From Echinometra lucunter (lineage: Eukaryota; Echinodermata; Echinoidea; Camarodonta; Echinometridae), in assembly GCA_029962745.1 (NCBI GenBank), contig CM057161.1, forward strand, positions 4,605,611-4,669,610: 64,000 bases of DNA, written 5' to 3'. Below are positions 1 through 10,375 of this stretch, piece by piece. The position numbers were made by a program, and so were the translations under genes. Within the stretch, counting starts at the first letter, position 1, and each line of letters opens with the position of its first letter. Below the pieces are notes generated by a model. That model made no database searches and was not told the DNA's origin. It saw only the letters and a list, made by a program, of their open reading frames with translations.

Positions 1-91
1 TCTGAATATAAAAACTTTAAGAATAATTACAATGACAATTGTCATAATAATACCTCTACAACTATATTACTATATTATTGCTGGCGGTGGT

Positions 92-116
92 GCTACTACT
101 ACCACTACTACTACTA

Positions 117-152
<36 letters not shown>

Positions 153-206
153 CTACTACTCCTCCTCCTACTACTACTACTACTACTACTCCTCCTACTA
201 CTACCA
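92..206. repeat. TAC/TCC trinucleotide microsatellite
   Basis: Interrupted triplet repeat: runs of TAC alternate with short TCC blocks. It creates a poly-Thr/Pro reading frame that I regard as non-coding. No gene is seen from base 1 to 503. Confidence 0.9.
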
Positions 207-503
207 TGCAGTTACACTATAACATTAATGGATATATAGCGCTTAAAATGAGTATTCAAAACACTAAAGAATATACGATTATTTTGGTTTTAGCCGAGCT
301 TCAGTGATACGCTGAAGCATTCAAACAAACAAAAAATAATACTCGGCTAATCTTGGATTTCATATGTCGGATTCCTTCGTAAATTATGATTATTTGGTTA
401 TTATGAACTTTGATAAATATCTTGTTTTAAAGAATAGGTTGATAACCGTGGATTTGGTATTTACAAACGTGTTTTCGTGCCATCCTCTTTGTAATAGATA
501 GTA

Positions 504-642
504 GGGGAGCGTTTCATGAAGAGACTTGTCAGTGAATTTCACCGACTAATTTGCTCTCAGCCAATCAGATGGGAGGATTTTCAGTAACTTATAACAGTTG
601 TCAGTGAAAATCACCGACAAAACACTTCATGAAACGCTCCCC
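504..642. mobile_element. Foldback MITE with central CCAAT box
   Basis: The ends GGGGAGCGTTTCATGAA and TTCATGAAACGCTCCCC are perfect inverted repeats. Further inside, the arms CTTGTCAGTG and the diverged complement near 600 continue the pairing. The centre carries CAGCCAATCAG. It belongs to a family of at least seven members in this window (4973, 39281, 41581, 46258, 52086, 60419). No transposase is encoded and I see no clear target duplication. Confidence 0.75.
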
Positions 643-846
643 AGGTCAACTCGATGTTGACATTGGGATGACAGAGTAACATGTAAACAAATACTTTAAT
701 CTTACCCGATATTGCATAATGCTTTTCAAACAGCTTAAACACAAGCAGGCTTTTGCGAAGGGTGGTGTTGTGAATTCATATTTGACATAGTAATGACAAA
801 GAGTTCAATTCACTATACTACCAGGCCTCCTCCTACATACTACCAC

Positions 847-903
847 TACCTCCTCCTCCTCCTCCTCCTCCTCCTCCTCCTCCTCCTCCTCGTCGTCGTC
901 GTA
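847..903. repeat. CTC/GTC triplet microsatellite
   Basis: About fifteen tandem CTC triplets run into GTC triplets. It lies in the region between the foldback element and the GPCR gene (643-1559), where I see no other feature. Confidence 0.85.
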
Positions 904-1559
904 CTACGCTAATACTAAAACGGTATAACCTAGGAATGTAGTAGAAGTAGTATAGAAGTACAGTAGGAGTAGGTGTAGTGATAGCAGTAGTAAAGTAATA
1001 TTAATAACAATTGAAGAAAAGCTAATAATTTTTTTTAAAGGAATATGAAGCCAATTATATTCAAACAGCCTTCCATTTTCAAGAATATTTTCTTTGTATT
1101 TGAAGTGTGCTTTCAGAGGTCCAATCACCTAAAAAGTAACGTATGCAGAGCTATATCTCAAGAAAGTTTACCTAACAATCTATGGATTATCTGTTAAGAA
1201 GTGTGGAGAAAATATAGGTTAACATTTTGACCTGACGTATGGCCTACTGAACCCAACGCAGAGCTAATTTGTTCACCTCATTTTGAAAAACAAATTTGGT
1301 TTTTCATTCAAACTCTTGGAAGGATGGACCCCTTCCCCCAAACTTACCCATGACAGCAATATATTTTTTTCCCGGGCAAGCTGTTATTAAAAGTGCACAA
1401 GTCAATTAGTAACATCCTTTGGAGGGAAAGTGAAGAATCCTTTTTGCAGAGCATTCGGTGATTATCGTCTCTCAACACATCCCATGATATTTCGTGTAGC
1501 AGATTCTCGTTTTAGCGGTGTTACTTTATACGTTTGTCGTCACCCATCCAGGACCAACC

Positions 1560-2065
1560 ATGGATGCTTACCTTGCAAGCATCTTCCATCCTCGTGATAC
1601 CCGCCCAGATACACACCAGAACCGCTCGGGTGACCACACCCTCTTCCTATCTACCCCATCCGGTACTCCACCAGGTCCTGCGGAGGAAGATGTTGTTGAC
1701 CCCCTGGAGCCGAACTACATCGTTTTCTCTATAACTTTAATCCTTGTCTTCGTGGGAGTTATTGGAAATCTCGCTGTCATCACGATATTTTCGTCAACCC
1801 CTAAGCTCCGCAACCAAACAGGTATCATTAAAGTTTTCATATTTCCTTAATGGTCCTACCTTGCTAACCTGTCTCTGCAGTTCATTTGCTGACAGTGTAT
1901 ATACAATCACATTTTTATAACCACTGGGATTAATCACTGAAAAAAAAGTGAGAATATGTTTGATGTAAATCTGTAAGGTTACTGCACCAACATCGTCTAT
2001 GCAAGAAACTATGAGAATCCATGTATTTCATTCCTACTCGTAACTCTCTTGTTCTTTTCTTCTTC

Positions 2066-2097
<32 letters not shown>

Positions 2098-2107
2098 CTT
2101 CTTCTTC

Positions 2108-2139
<32 letters not shown>

Positions 2140-3330
2140 CTCCTCCTCCTTCTTCTTCTTCCCTCCCTACAGGCTTGACGACCAACTTCTTTCTCCCCTT
2201 TTTCCTTCTTTTTTATCCTTGGTAGAATGTTGGAAGTTGGTGCCAATCTTTTCTAACGCCTCTTATCTTTTGACTAACATGAATCACCATTTTGCGACAT
2301 TATTTGTCCATTACAACAAACACTATTGTTGAGCATTACATTTTCCAAACAGATATTTGTTTCCCTTTTGTCTCCTTATCCAGGAATATGCATGATAAGT
2401 TTGTCAATCGCGGATTTCCAGATCGGCGTCTTCTACCTGTGCGTGAGTCTACCCTGCTCCCTTCATGGCGACTGCCTCATCATGACAAACCGTCTGATCT
2501 GCCTCAGCGCCGTCACCATCTCCTATACGAGCTATGGAGCGGCATTCCTGACCCTGGCCGTCGTCAGTGTCAACCGCGCTCTCCTCATCAGCCGTCCAAT
2601 CCGATATCGAACCATCTTAACTACGAAGAGGATGTTCATCATATTGATTGCACTATGGATTGTCTCCTGGAGCGTTGTTTTGGGTTTTATTTTGTCCAGT
2701 CCTCACATCATCCAATTCGACCCCTCGATTTTTAACTGCGGTTTAGCAGCCTATATGAGGGACGCATGGGCTTATGCTTACGTCATCAATATACTTGGTT
2801 TTTTGATACCTGTTATCATTACCACTGCTTGCAGTGTGAAAATCGTACTCGTCACGCGTGACGCGAGTCGACGCGTTCGTCATCAAGCCGCCGAACCCTC
2901 GACGCGGGGATCGGTCAGACGGAATCGTAGGCCTGCTTCGTCTCGCGGCAGTCGGTCCGACCTTGAAGTCACCATGCGACTTGCCGTCGTCGTCATTGCC
3001 TTCATTATCTGTTACTTACCATACCAAATCCAGCTCGTCTACGCCAGGTACACAGGAGAGATGTACCCGAGCACAGCGTCTTTGATTTCCAATATGCTCC
3101 TCTGGGTCGACACTGCACTGAATCCTTTAATCATAGCCTTCACCTATTCCAATTTTAGGAACGTTCTTGGAGCAAAACTCACCAGACTTTTCCCTCTTTG
3201 GAGGGGATCGAACACTGAGCAGTCGAGAACTGAACATGGCGACTGTACGGCTGGCCAGTCGATCCCTAGTAGAACTACGAACACCACGTCATTTAAATCT
3301 ACTTCAAATAATACATCTTTTAAAAAGTAG
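1560..3330 (+). CDS. Rhodopsin-class (class A) GPCR, orphan, two exons
   Basis: Seven-transmembrane receptor of 402 aa. Exons are 1560-1821 and 2384-3330. The intron begins GTATCA, ends CCAG, and splits a Gly codon after residue 87. The ATG at 1560 has a good Kozak context (ACCATGG); an in-frame ATG at 1518 would add 14 residues. Family landmarks: GN in TM1 (residues 69-70), Asp98 in SLSIAD of TM2, Cys127 at the start of TM3 and Cys206 in loop 2 (the usual disulphide), Trp in TM4, Pro230 in TM5, Pro300 in CYLP of TM6, and NP at 334-335 in TM7. The DRY position reads NRA (151-153), and NPxxY reads NPLII, so two activation motifs are altered. A potential N-glycosylation site (NRS) lies at residue 21. 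The third loop is Arg-rich and the tail Ser/Thr-rich. The ligand is unknown; invertebrate amine, peptide or opsin-related orphans are all possible. Confidence 0.87.
2058..2160. repeat. TTC/TCC microsatellite in GPCR intron
   Basis: A pyrimidine-only triplet tract in the single intron of the GPCR gene. It produces poly-Phe/Ser and, on the other strand, poly-Arg reading frames that are not genes. Confidence 0.9.
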
Positions 3331-4140
3331 GCAATGATTACAAAGTTTGAGGAAGCTCCCTCTGAACGAAAGTTAGAACATGATGTGGAAAGTACATGCC
3401 ACTGATCTGTAACACAGTTAGTTTCCCATTTAATTTGAGTGTTAAAAATACTAAATAATATTTTGTGTGATGCCGTTTATCCAGAATTTTAATTCAGAGA
3501 TGAAGTGGGGAAGAAGATGAAGAAAAAAAAAAAAGAGAAACAGAGGTCAACTGCATACGAGTCCGAATTAATGATTGACATTCTCTGCTGTAGATACTTC
3601 GTGACTTAGTTCTTTATTTGAATTTAAATCTTATAAGGACAGTGCACTGGTTCACATGAATGTAACTCTCGTATGCTTCCGATATAAAGATGACTCGTGG
3701 TCAAGGAGTGGGTTTTCATTTTCTTAAAAAGTTGTCATGTGTTGTAATCGAAATTGAAAAATAAGGTGTTTCTGAGCTTGTAGACCTCTACTCGAAATTG
3801 AAAAAAATGTGTTTTTTTCTGGTCCTTGTTTGCAAAAGGTGCACTTGGAATGCGAAAAATAGGGGTGTTTTCTAGAGGCCAATTTGTACCAATTTTGTGT
3901 CAGATAGGGGTATAAGTGGCTGAAAATATACTTGAAACACCGCAAAATAGGGGTCAAATTCTGGGTTGCCGAACGATCATGGTGAGCCTACACCTTTGAA
4001 TATAGTGTGATAACACCAGGAATACCAAATGAAAAAGCATAATGAAAGAAATTCAAAACTTGTAAACAAATTTTCGGCATTACTCCCAGTGTTAAAGATC
4101 GTATGTTCGATCTGTAATGAAAATCACAAGTCAGAAGAAA
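3331..4140. other. GPCR 3' flank, no further gene seen
   Basis: AT-rich sequence after the receptor stop codon. It presumably holds the 3' UTR, but I could not assign a polyadenylation site. Short oligo-A runs are the only simple sequence. Confidence 0.5.
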
Positions 4141-4216
4141 TTGGAACCAGCGGGATTCGAACCTACCATCTACTGCTTGCTGGGCAGCGACTTAACCACC
4201 AGGCTATTCTAGTTCA
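4141..4216 (-). mobile_element. tRNA-derived SINE head (minus strand)
   Basis: Read on the minus strand it has an A-box-like TAGCCTGGTGGTTAAGTCGC followed about 35 bases later by the B-box GGTTCGAATCC. Cloverleaf pairing is incomplete and the flanks are not tRNA-like, so I call it the promoter head of a SINE rather than a working tRNA. From 4217 to 4972 I see no gene. Confidence 0.6.
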
Positions 4217-4972
4217 CGGCCAAGTCACGATGAACTGGAGTCAAATACCCAAGATACTCTTCTTTCTGACTCATTAAATGTAGGGGATATAAGAAAATTC
4301 AAATTTAAAGTATACTGAATTAAGTTTCAAAATCCTTCCAATGTAATTCATGCTACTGAGCCAAAAGCTTATCAACACAACAATCGTGTGATCCAGCCTC
4401 ATCCTGTACCAGTACCTCTTTTCACATAATGTAAACAAGAAGAGAAAGTACGACATTTATAAATCCAACAGTATTGATTTATTTACAAAATTTTCTACCA
4501 GCCTCGGGTCTTCGTCAGTGTACTATTATGTGTGTACATTAAGTGGCAGACTTGAATTAATCTCATTAAAGCTAACTTCATTCGCATTTTGCGTGGTAAT
4601 TCTACATGCACCTGCATTATGCATTAATCAGTAATATAAACGATAAACGAAACATTCATTGTAGACGTCAGTGTTTCAACTATTAGCAGTTGATTTGATC
4701 ATAAACCATAGCAATAAATGGACATAGTTACAAACGAAGTTATATTCATTCTAATATATGATACATCATGTTTCTCAGTAATCTCTCAAGGGCCAAATTA
4801 AAATGGGCTACAAGTCTACCGTACTTCGAGTTATCAAATTTAAAAATAAGATAAGTTCAAACGATAAAATAATGCAGATCTGCACAGAGCATGGACATTA
4901 CAGGTGACCAGGGCTTGCATGTTGTATTTTCTCCTGACTCAACCCTCTTGAGTTTTACATCCTTCTACTTTT

Positions 4973-5109
4973 GGGTGCCGTTGCATAAAACTTGCTATTA
5001 TAGTAGCTTTGCCATCAATGGTAACTTTCATGGAACGCTAGATTTTGATTGGCTGTTGAGCAAAGTTACCATGGTAGTTACCATAGCAAGTCTTTATGCA
5101 ACGGCATCC
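4973..5109. mobile_element. Foldback MITE with central CCAAT box
   Basis: The arms GTGCCGTTGCATAAAACTTG and the right-hand CAAGTCTTTATGCAACGGCA pair with few mismatches; inner arms around GTAACTTTCATGG and TTACCATGGTAGTTAC pair too. The centre has GATTGGCTG, that is CCAAT on the minus strand. It abuts the left end of the long-TIR element starting at 5111. Confidence 0.7.
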
Positions 5110-5463
5110 AGTACTGGCCGCACAGAAACGTTGTTAGCGCTAACAGCGCACTAACAGTACCGATAGCGATGGTTTGGCCGCACAGAAGCGTAATGTTAGT
5201 CGAATTCACTAACAGCGCTGTTAGCCTAACATTTCAAGGCCGCACAGAAGCTAACGGTAGTGGTAATGTTTTAACAACTCACTAACAGTGCTAGGGGCAC
5301 CTATAGCGGCAATGTTAGTGAATAATTTCTTGTCGTGCGCTATAACTTGTCTCCCATTTTTTATACCAAGTACTTCAAAATGGTTCAAAATAGACCTAGA
5401 CCTAATTAAGAGTGTGGCGGGTATAGGGGACGACATAGGTTTAGCTGATGAAGCCACGAGGAG

Positions 5464-6507
5464 CAGTGGCGGCACCACTATAAAGTGGGGGGGGGGGGGG
5501 GGGCAAATGGAGGGCAAAAGAAAATGTTGGGGGGCAGGGGCAGTCAAATTTTTTTTTGCGTGTATGGAAAAATGGAGTTTGAAAAGCGAGTTTTAGTTGC
5601 CGGCGTAAATCCACTTTGAGTTTGAGGAGTGGGGGGGGGGGGGGGAATAATTGAATTTTTGGACGATTTCTTTTTCCTCTTACACACATTTTAATGTCAA
5701 TGTTGCGTGCTAGCGAAGCGAGCGAACAAAAAATAACTGCTTATTTGGTTTTTAATAGCATTTTCGAACAAATATTCTGAAATATGACGAGCAAGCGAAG
5801 CGAGCCGGCCAAAAAGGCCACTTTTCTTGTTTTTATTTGCATTTTAGAAAAGAAATTATAAAAATATGATGAGCAAGCGAAGTGAGCGAGCCAAATATAA
5901 CCACTTTTTCTGGTTTTCAATCGCATTTTCAAATAGAAATTTTGAAATATGATGGTCGTTTATGACAGATATTCAAATTTTTACTAACTGATAAATAAAA
6001 ATATATTTTCCTCCTTAAAAAGTGAGGGGGATATTTTTACATGCCATATATCCCCCCTCTCCAAAAAGTGGGGGAATACATCCCCATCCCCCCGGGATTT
6101 ACGCCAATGCTTTTAGTGGCCCCCAATAAACATTTTTCCTGTTACACTTGATATAGAGAGAAATCTTTGTAAAATCAGGTAATGCTTAATGGAGCAAACA
6201 TATTGATTAAAACTAGATCATGAAGTGAACATTTACATTACAAACTAATAGTGTGCGAGGAAACCAACAGCGACTGAGTGAGAAAATTTTCAAGTTTTGA
6301 AGAGCGGAAAATGGTAATTTAGAGCACTTCACAGCTTGAATATGATGCTTTAATATGACAACATCTACTTTTTTTTTTTTTTTACAAATTACTGTATAAT
6401 TTTTCTTTTCAGTCCTCAAAATTTAGGGGGGCAACTGGGGGGCAAAGCTTCTGAGTGGGGGGGGGGGGGGGAAATGCCACCCCATGCCCCCCTTGGTGCC
6501 GCCACTG
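5464..6507. mobile_element. hAT-like non-autonomous element, 8-bp TSD
   Basis: Flanked by exact 8-bp direct repeats ACGAGGAG (5456-5463 and 6508-6515). The termini CAGTGGCGGCACC and GGTGCCGCCACTG are perfect 13-bp inverted repeats. Poly-G tracts lie just inside both ends. Internal words such as GCGAAGCGAGCGA recur. A second element is inserted at 5598-6110. The 8-bp target duplication plus CAG-starting TIR is the usual hAT signature; no transposase is present. Confidence 0.85.
5598..6110. mobile_element. Nested hAT-like MITE
   Basis: Inserted inside the 5464-6507 element. The inverted termini share GGCGTAAATCC, and TTTTAGT (5591-5597 and 6111-6117) flanks it as a probable decayed target duplication. 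It contains three degenerate tandem segments, each with AGCGAAGCGAGC-like palindromic words and TTTTC-rich spacers. Confidence 0.65.
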
Positions 6508-6650
6508 ACGAGGAGACCAAGAAAATTATGATCCTTTTAAAGAAGAAAATGAAAATGACTTTTTCAGGATATATCGGTTTTCCAAAGCAGTGTTTGAAGA
6601 CCTTTTTGACATGTAGGCCCTGCATTGGAAAGAACACTACGGTGAGTAAC

Positions 6651-7345
6651 CAGGCGCGCCGGAAGAGTCCCAGCTTTCTCTCATCATACGTACTTGAAAC
6701 ATGATTATTTTTCACCGCTTCTAGTATGTTAGGATGGCGTAAGAGACTCAGGAGACCGGGCATGGCAATGGGAGGGTTATGCAAGGCATACTGTTAAATT
6801 TTGGCGTTGGGGCTGACACCCTCTGGCCGAAAATCAACTATTCAGTTTCACAACTTTGTTCGCGCGAGCGAAACGAGCGCGCAATTTTTTTTTACAATTT
6901 TGGTGGTGAAAATTTACAGAAATTTCATATTCCGCCATTGCCCAAATATGAAAAAAAATACTGGCGCCCTTATGCCAATATATGAGGATACTGAGGAGGA
7001 AGGGGGGGGGGGGGAACAAAATAATCCCCCGAATAAAGCAAGCATCTGCCCCTTTTTCACAGATGATAGAACGAATTTCTAAATACTGAGAAACGTTGCT
7101 TCTAATTACTAGACAAGGGTGCGTAGTGACCGGGTAAGAAAATTTTGATTTTTGAATGACAGTTTCCTTTTTAGAGCACTAATCATGCCAGTATGCTCAT
7201 TTTACATGGTTGTATATGATCCAATTTTATTTTTCTTTTTTCTTCCGAGGGGGGCCCTTTGGGAGCAAAAATCGATCCCCCTTTTTCGAATGATGGGGGC
7301 AATTCCCCCCACCCCCCCCCCCCCCCCCCGCTTCCGGCGCCTATG
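6651..7345. mobile_element. hAT-like non-autonomous element, 8-bp TSD
   Basis: Exact 8-bp direct repeats TGAGTAAC flank it (6643-6650 and 7346-7353). The inverted termini share GGCGCCGGAAG with small indels. It carries the GCGAGCGAAACGAGCGCG word near 6855, a poly-G run near 7003 and a poly-C run near 7311. No coding capacity remains. Confidence 0.8.
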
Positions 7346-7699
7346 TGAGTAACCGTGTACCGTATCTGAAGTACAGTCAATGTATCTTAATAGTGTAATA
7401 GGCTACATACGCATTAAAGCCAGTGATGATGAAAATCATCATTGGCAAATACTCTATCATGAGTGAAGAGCCCTTTCCAACTAAAAAAAAAAAAAATAAA
7501 TGATGAGAAGTGGGCTTGCAAAATTGTTTTTGTGGTACAGTATCTTAATCTCAATATCATGATAATTTTCTTGTTCTTCTTCATGCTTATTGGATAAATT
7601 GTTGAAAATTAGAAAATTTATCATTTCTAGACCTAGTAATGATAAACAAGATTCATCAATCTATAAATAGATTACTACGCACAAATCATAGATTTTACC

Positions 7700-7753
7700 C
7701 AACGAACGTAGAGGGCGTCAACACTTTTGTGTTGACGCCCTCTACGTTCGTTG
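7700..7753. mobile_element. 54-bp perfect palindrome with flanking direct repeat
   Basis: Two perfect 25-nt arms (7700-7724 and 7729-7753) are separated by TTTT. ATTTTACC occurs immediately on both sides (7692-7699 and 7754-7761), as expected for an 8-bp target duplication. It could be a minimal foldback transposon or a template-switch product. Confidence 0.7.
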
Positions 7754-7984
7754 ATTTTACCTAACTCTATGGCTCAAATCCACTAACAGCACTTTAACAG
7801 CGCGCGTGTCTAACAGCGCTCTAATAGCGCTTTCTGTGCGGTCATTTTACCCGAGTTGTTAGTGGCTGATTTGTTAGTGACTTGTTAGCGCTAACAAACC
7901 TGCTACCAACAGCGTTTCTGTGCGGCCGGTACAGGAGTTCTTTCCAAACTTTCTTTTGTTGTTGCTCTTGTTTTGTGGTACTTG

Positions 7985-8399
7985 CGCACATTCTTTCCTC
8001 TTCTCTTATAGCCTAATTTCGCATTTTCTTTCCTCTTCTCCTGTACTTTCGCACTTTCTTTCCTCTTCTCCTGTACTTTCGCATTTTCTTTCCTCTTCTC
8101 CTGTACTTTCGCATTTTCTTTCCTCTTCTCCTGTACTTTCGCACTTTCTTTCCTCTTCTCTGACTTGTACTTTCGCACTTTCTTTCCTCTTCTCCTGTAC
8201 TTTCGCATTTTCTTTCCTCTTCTCCTGTACTTTCGCACTTTCTTGCCTCTCCTCTTGTATTTCGCACTTTCTTTCCTCTTCTCCTGTAATTCGCACTTTC
8301 TTTCTTCTCTTGTACATGTACTTTGCGTATTTTCTTTCTTCCTCATTTTGTACTCTCGCACTTTCTTTATTGTTCTATTGGACATTCGCACTTCTTTTT
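7985..8399. repeat. Pyrimidine-rich 30-bp minisatellite, left part
   Basis: Tandem units of about 30 bp built on CTTTCCTCTTCTCCTGTA and CTTTCGCAC. The array resumes at 9940, so the satellite element at 8400-9923 interrupts one minisatellite. Reading frames here, on either strand, are repeat artefacts. Confidence 0.9.
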
Positions 8400-9923
8400 G
8401 TCTCGCCCACCGGAGGTGAAGGCGAGACTAAGGGATCCAAATGTCGTCCGTCCGTCGTCCGTCCGTCGTCCGTCCGTCGTCCGTCCGTCGTCCGTCCGTC
8501 CGTCCGTCCGTCCGTCCGTCACAAACGTTATGAAAGATAACTTGGCAACCGTGACTCACTTTTCAACCAAACTTGGGTTGTAGATGCACTAAGGGGACCT
8601 GCATGTTATGGTCCAGTCAGAGGTCACATGGTAAGGTCAAAGGTCATTTCAGGTCAAACGTTAAAGTTTACGTGCAAGACTCTCTTATGACACAAAACTC
8701 TGCAACCGTGACTCACTTTTCAACCAAACTTGGGTTGTAGATGCCCTAAGCGGACCTGCATGTTATGCTCTAGTCAGAGGTCACATGGTAAGGTCAAAGG
8801 TCATTTTAGGTCAAACGTTAAAATTTACGTGCAAGACTCTCTTATGACACAAAACTCTGCAACTGTGTGACACTGTTCAATCAAACTTGGGTTGTAGATG
8901 CACTAAGGGGACCTGCATCTTATTGTCCAGTCAGAGGTCACATGGTAAGGTCAAAGGTCATTTCAGGTCAAATGTTAAAGTTGACGTGCAAGACTCTCTT
9001 ATCACACATAACTTTGCAACCGTGACTCACTTTTCAACCAAACTTGGGTTGTAGATGCACTGAGGGGACCTGCATGTTATGGTCCAGTCAGAGGTCACAT
9101 GGTAAGGTCAAAGGTCATTTCAGGTCAAACGTTGAAGTTTACGTGCAAGACTCTCTTATGACTCAAAACTCTGCAACCGTGTGACACTTATCTATCAAAC
9201 TTGGGTTGTCGATGCACTAAGGGGACCTGCATGTTATGGTCCAGTCATAGGTCACATGGTAAGGTCAAAGGTCATTTCAGGTCAAACGTTAAAGTTTACG
9301 TGCAAGACTCTCTTATGACACAAAACTCTGCAACCGTGTGACACTTATCTATCAAACTTGGGTTGTAGATGCACTAAGGGGACCTGCATGTTATGGTCCA
9401 GTCAGAGGTCACATGGTCAGGTCAAAGGTCATTACAGGTCAAACGTTGAACGGTTAAAGTTTACGTGCAAGACTCTCTTATGACACAAAACTTTGCAACC
9501 GTGTCACACTTTTCAGTCAAACTTGGGTTGCAGATCACTAAGGGGAAGTGCATGTTATCATTCTGTTGGACTTCACATGATAAGGTGAAAGGTCATTGGA
9601 GGTCATATGTTACAGATGTTTTCAAATTCTTGAATTTGCTTTTTCTCTGTCATTTCTTGTATTTCAAACGTTAAAGTTTACCTGCAAGACTCTCTTATGA
9701 CGCATAACTTGGCACATGTTGCTGCAATAGCAACCAAATTTGGGTGATAGATGCACTAGGGGTACATTCATGCTATTGTGCTGTCAGGTCACATGGTAAG
9801 GTGAAAGGTCATTTTAGGTCAAACTTTACGACCTGCAAGACTTTCTTGTGACATCAAACTTGGTTAAGGCAAGGGATGTACTTGGGGAAACTTTCGTGTT
9901 ATTTAGCCACGGGTGGGCGAGAC
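8400..9923. mobile_element. Hairpin-ended satellite element with 157-bp units
   Basis: Starts with the hairpin GTCTCGCCC...GGCGAGAC (8400-8428), then a (CCGT)n tract (8448-8520), then about eight tandem units. The first six start 157 bp apart (8545, 8702, 8859, 9016, 9173, 9330); later ones carry indels. It ends with GTGGGCGAGAC (to 9923), the inverse of the first arm. Each unit contains AGGTCAAAGGTCA plus further AGGTCA words. No coding sequence. An imperfect 10-bp repeat, CTTCTTTTTG against CTTCCTATTG, flanks it. Confidence 0.8.
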
Positions 9924-9939
9924 ACAATCTTCCTATTGG

Positions 9940-10375
9940 CTTGTTTTCTCTCTTGTACTCTCGCACTTTCTTTCTTGTTCTGTTGGACTTTCGCACTTTT
10001 TGTCTCTTGTATATACTCTCGCACTTTCTTTCTTGTTCTGTTGGACTTTCGCGCTTCTTTCTTTTCTCTCTTGTCCCCTCGCACTCTCTTTCTGCTTGAC
10101 TTGTATACTTTCGCAATTTCTTGTTCTGTTGTACTTTCGCAGTTTTTCTTCTTTTTTTACTTTCGCACTTTCTTTCTTTTTCTCCTGTACTTTTGCACTT
10201 TCTTTCTTCCAATGTTCTGTTGTACTTTCACAATTTCTTTCTTCTTCTCTGGTAAGCTACTTTCCCAATTTCTTTCTTCTTATCTTGTTCTTTCGCACTT
10301 TCTTTCTTCCTTTATCCTCTCATCTTCTATAATTTCGCACTTTCTTTCTCCTTCTCTTGTACTTTCTCTGTTCCT
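9940..10375. repeat. Pyrimidine-rich minisatellite, right part
   Basis: Continuation of the 7985-8399 array (CTTTCGCACTTTCTTTCTT units), more diverged. The bases after it to about 12.3 kb contain only a poly-G run near 11067 and no gene I can support. Confidence 0.85.

Larger units (their letters stand above)
5111..7932. mobile_element. Long-TIR transposon hosting nested insertions
   Basis: The left end GTACTGGCCGCACAGAAACG and the reverse complement of the right end, GTACCGGCCGCACAGAAACG, match, and the similarity continues through TTGTTAGCGCTAACA. The subterminal 200 bp at both ends repeat a GGCCGCACAGAA motif and short AACAGCGCT words. The interior is interrupted by elements at 5464-6507 and 6651-7345 and by a 54-bp palindrome at 7700. 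No intact transposase remains in the unique interior (5300-5455 plus 6516-6642). Confidence 0.7.

Noticed and set aside
2034..2332. Poly-Arg and poly-Phe/Ser frames
   Set aside because: Translations of the TTC/TCC microsatellite in the GPCR intron.
4141..4216. Possible minus-strand tRNA gene
   Set aside because: Only the B-box is canonical; the cloverleaf is incomplete, so it is treated as a SINE head.
7903..8540. Long Ser/Leu-Phe and Lys/Glu-rich frames on both strands
   Set aside because: All are translations of the 30-bp pyrimidine minisatellite and the CCGT tract; the same array opens several frames at once.
8400..9923. CRISPR-like array
   Set aside because: Units are contiguous 157-bp repeats without unique spacers, in animal DNA.
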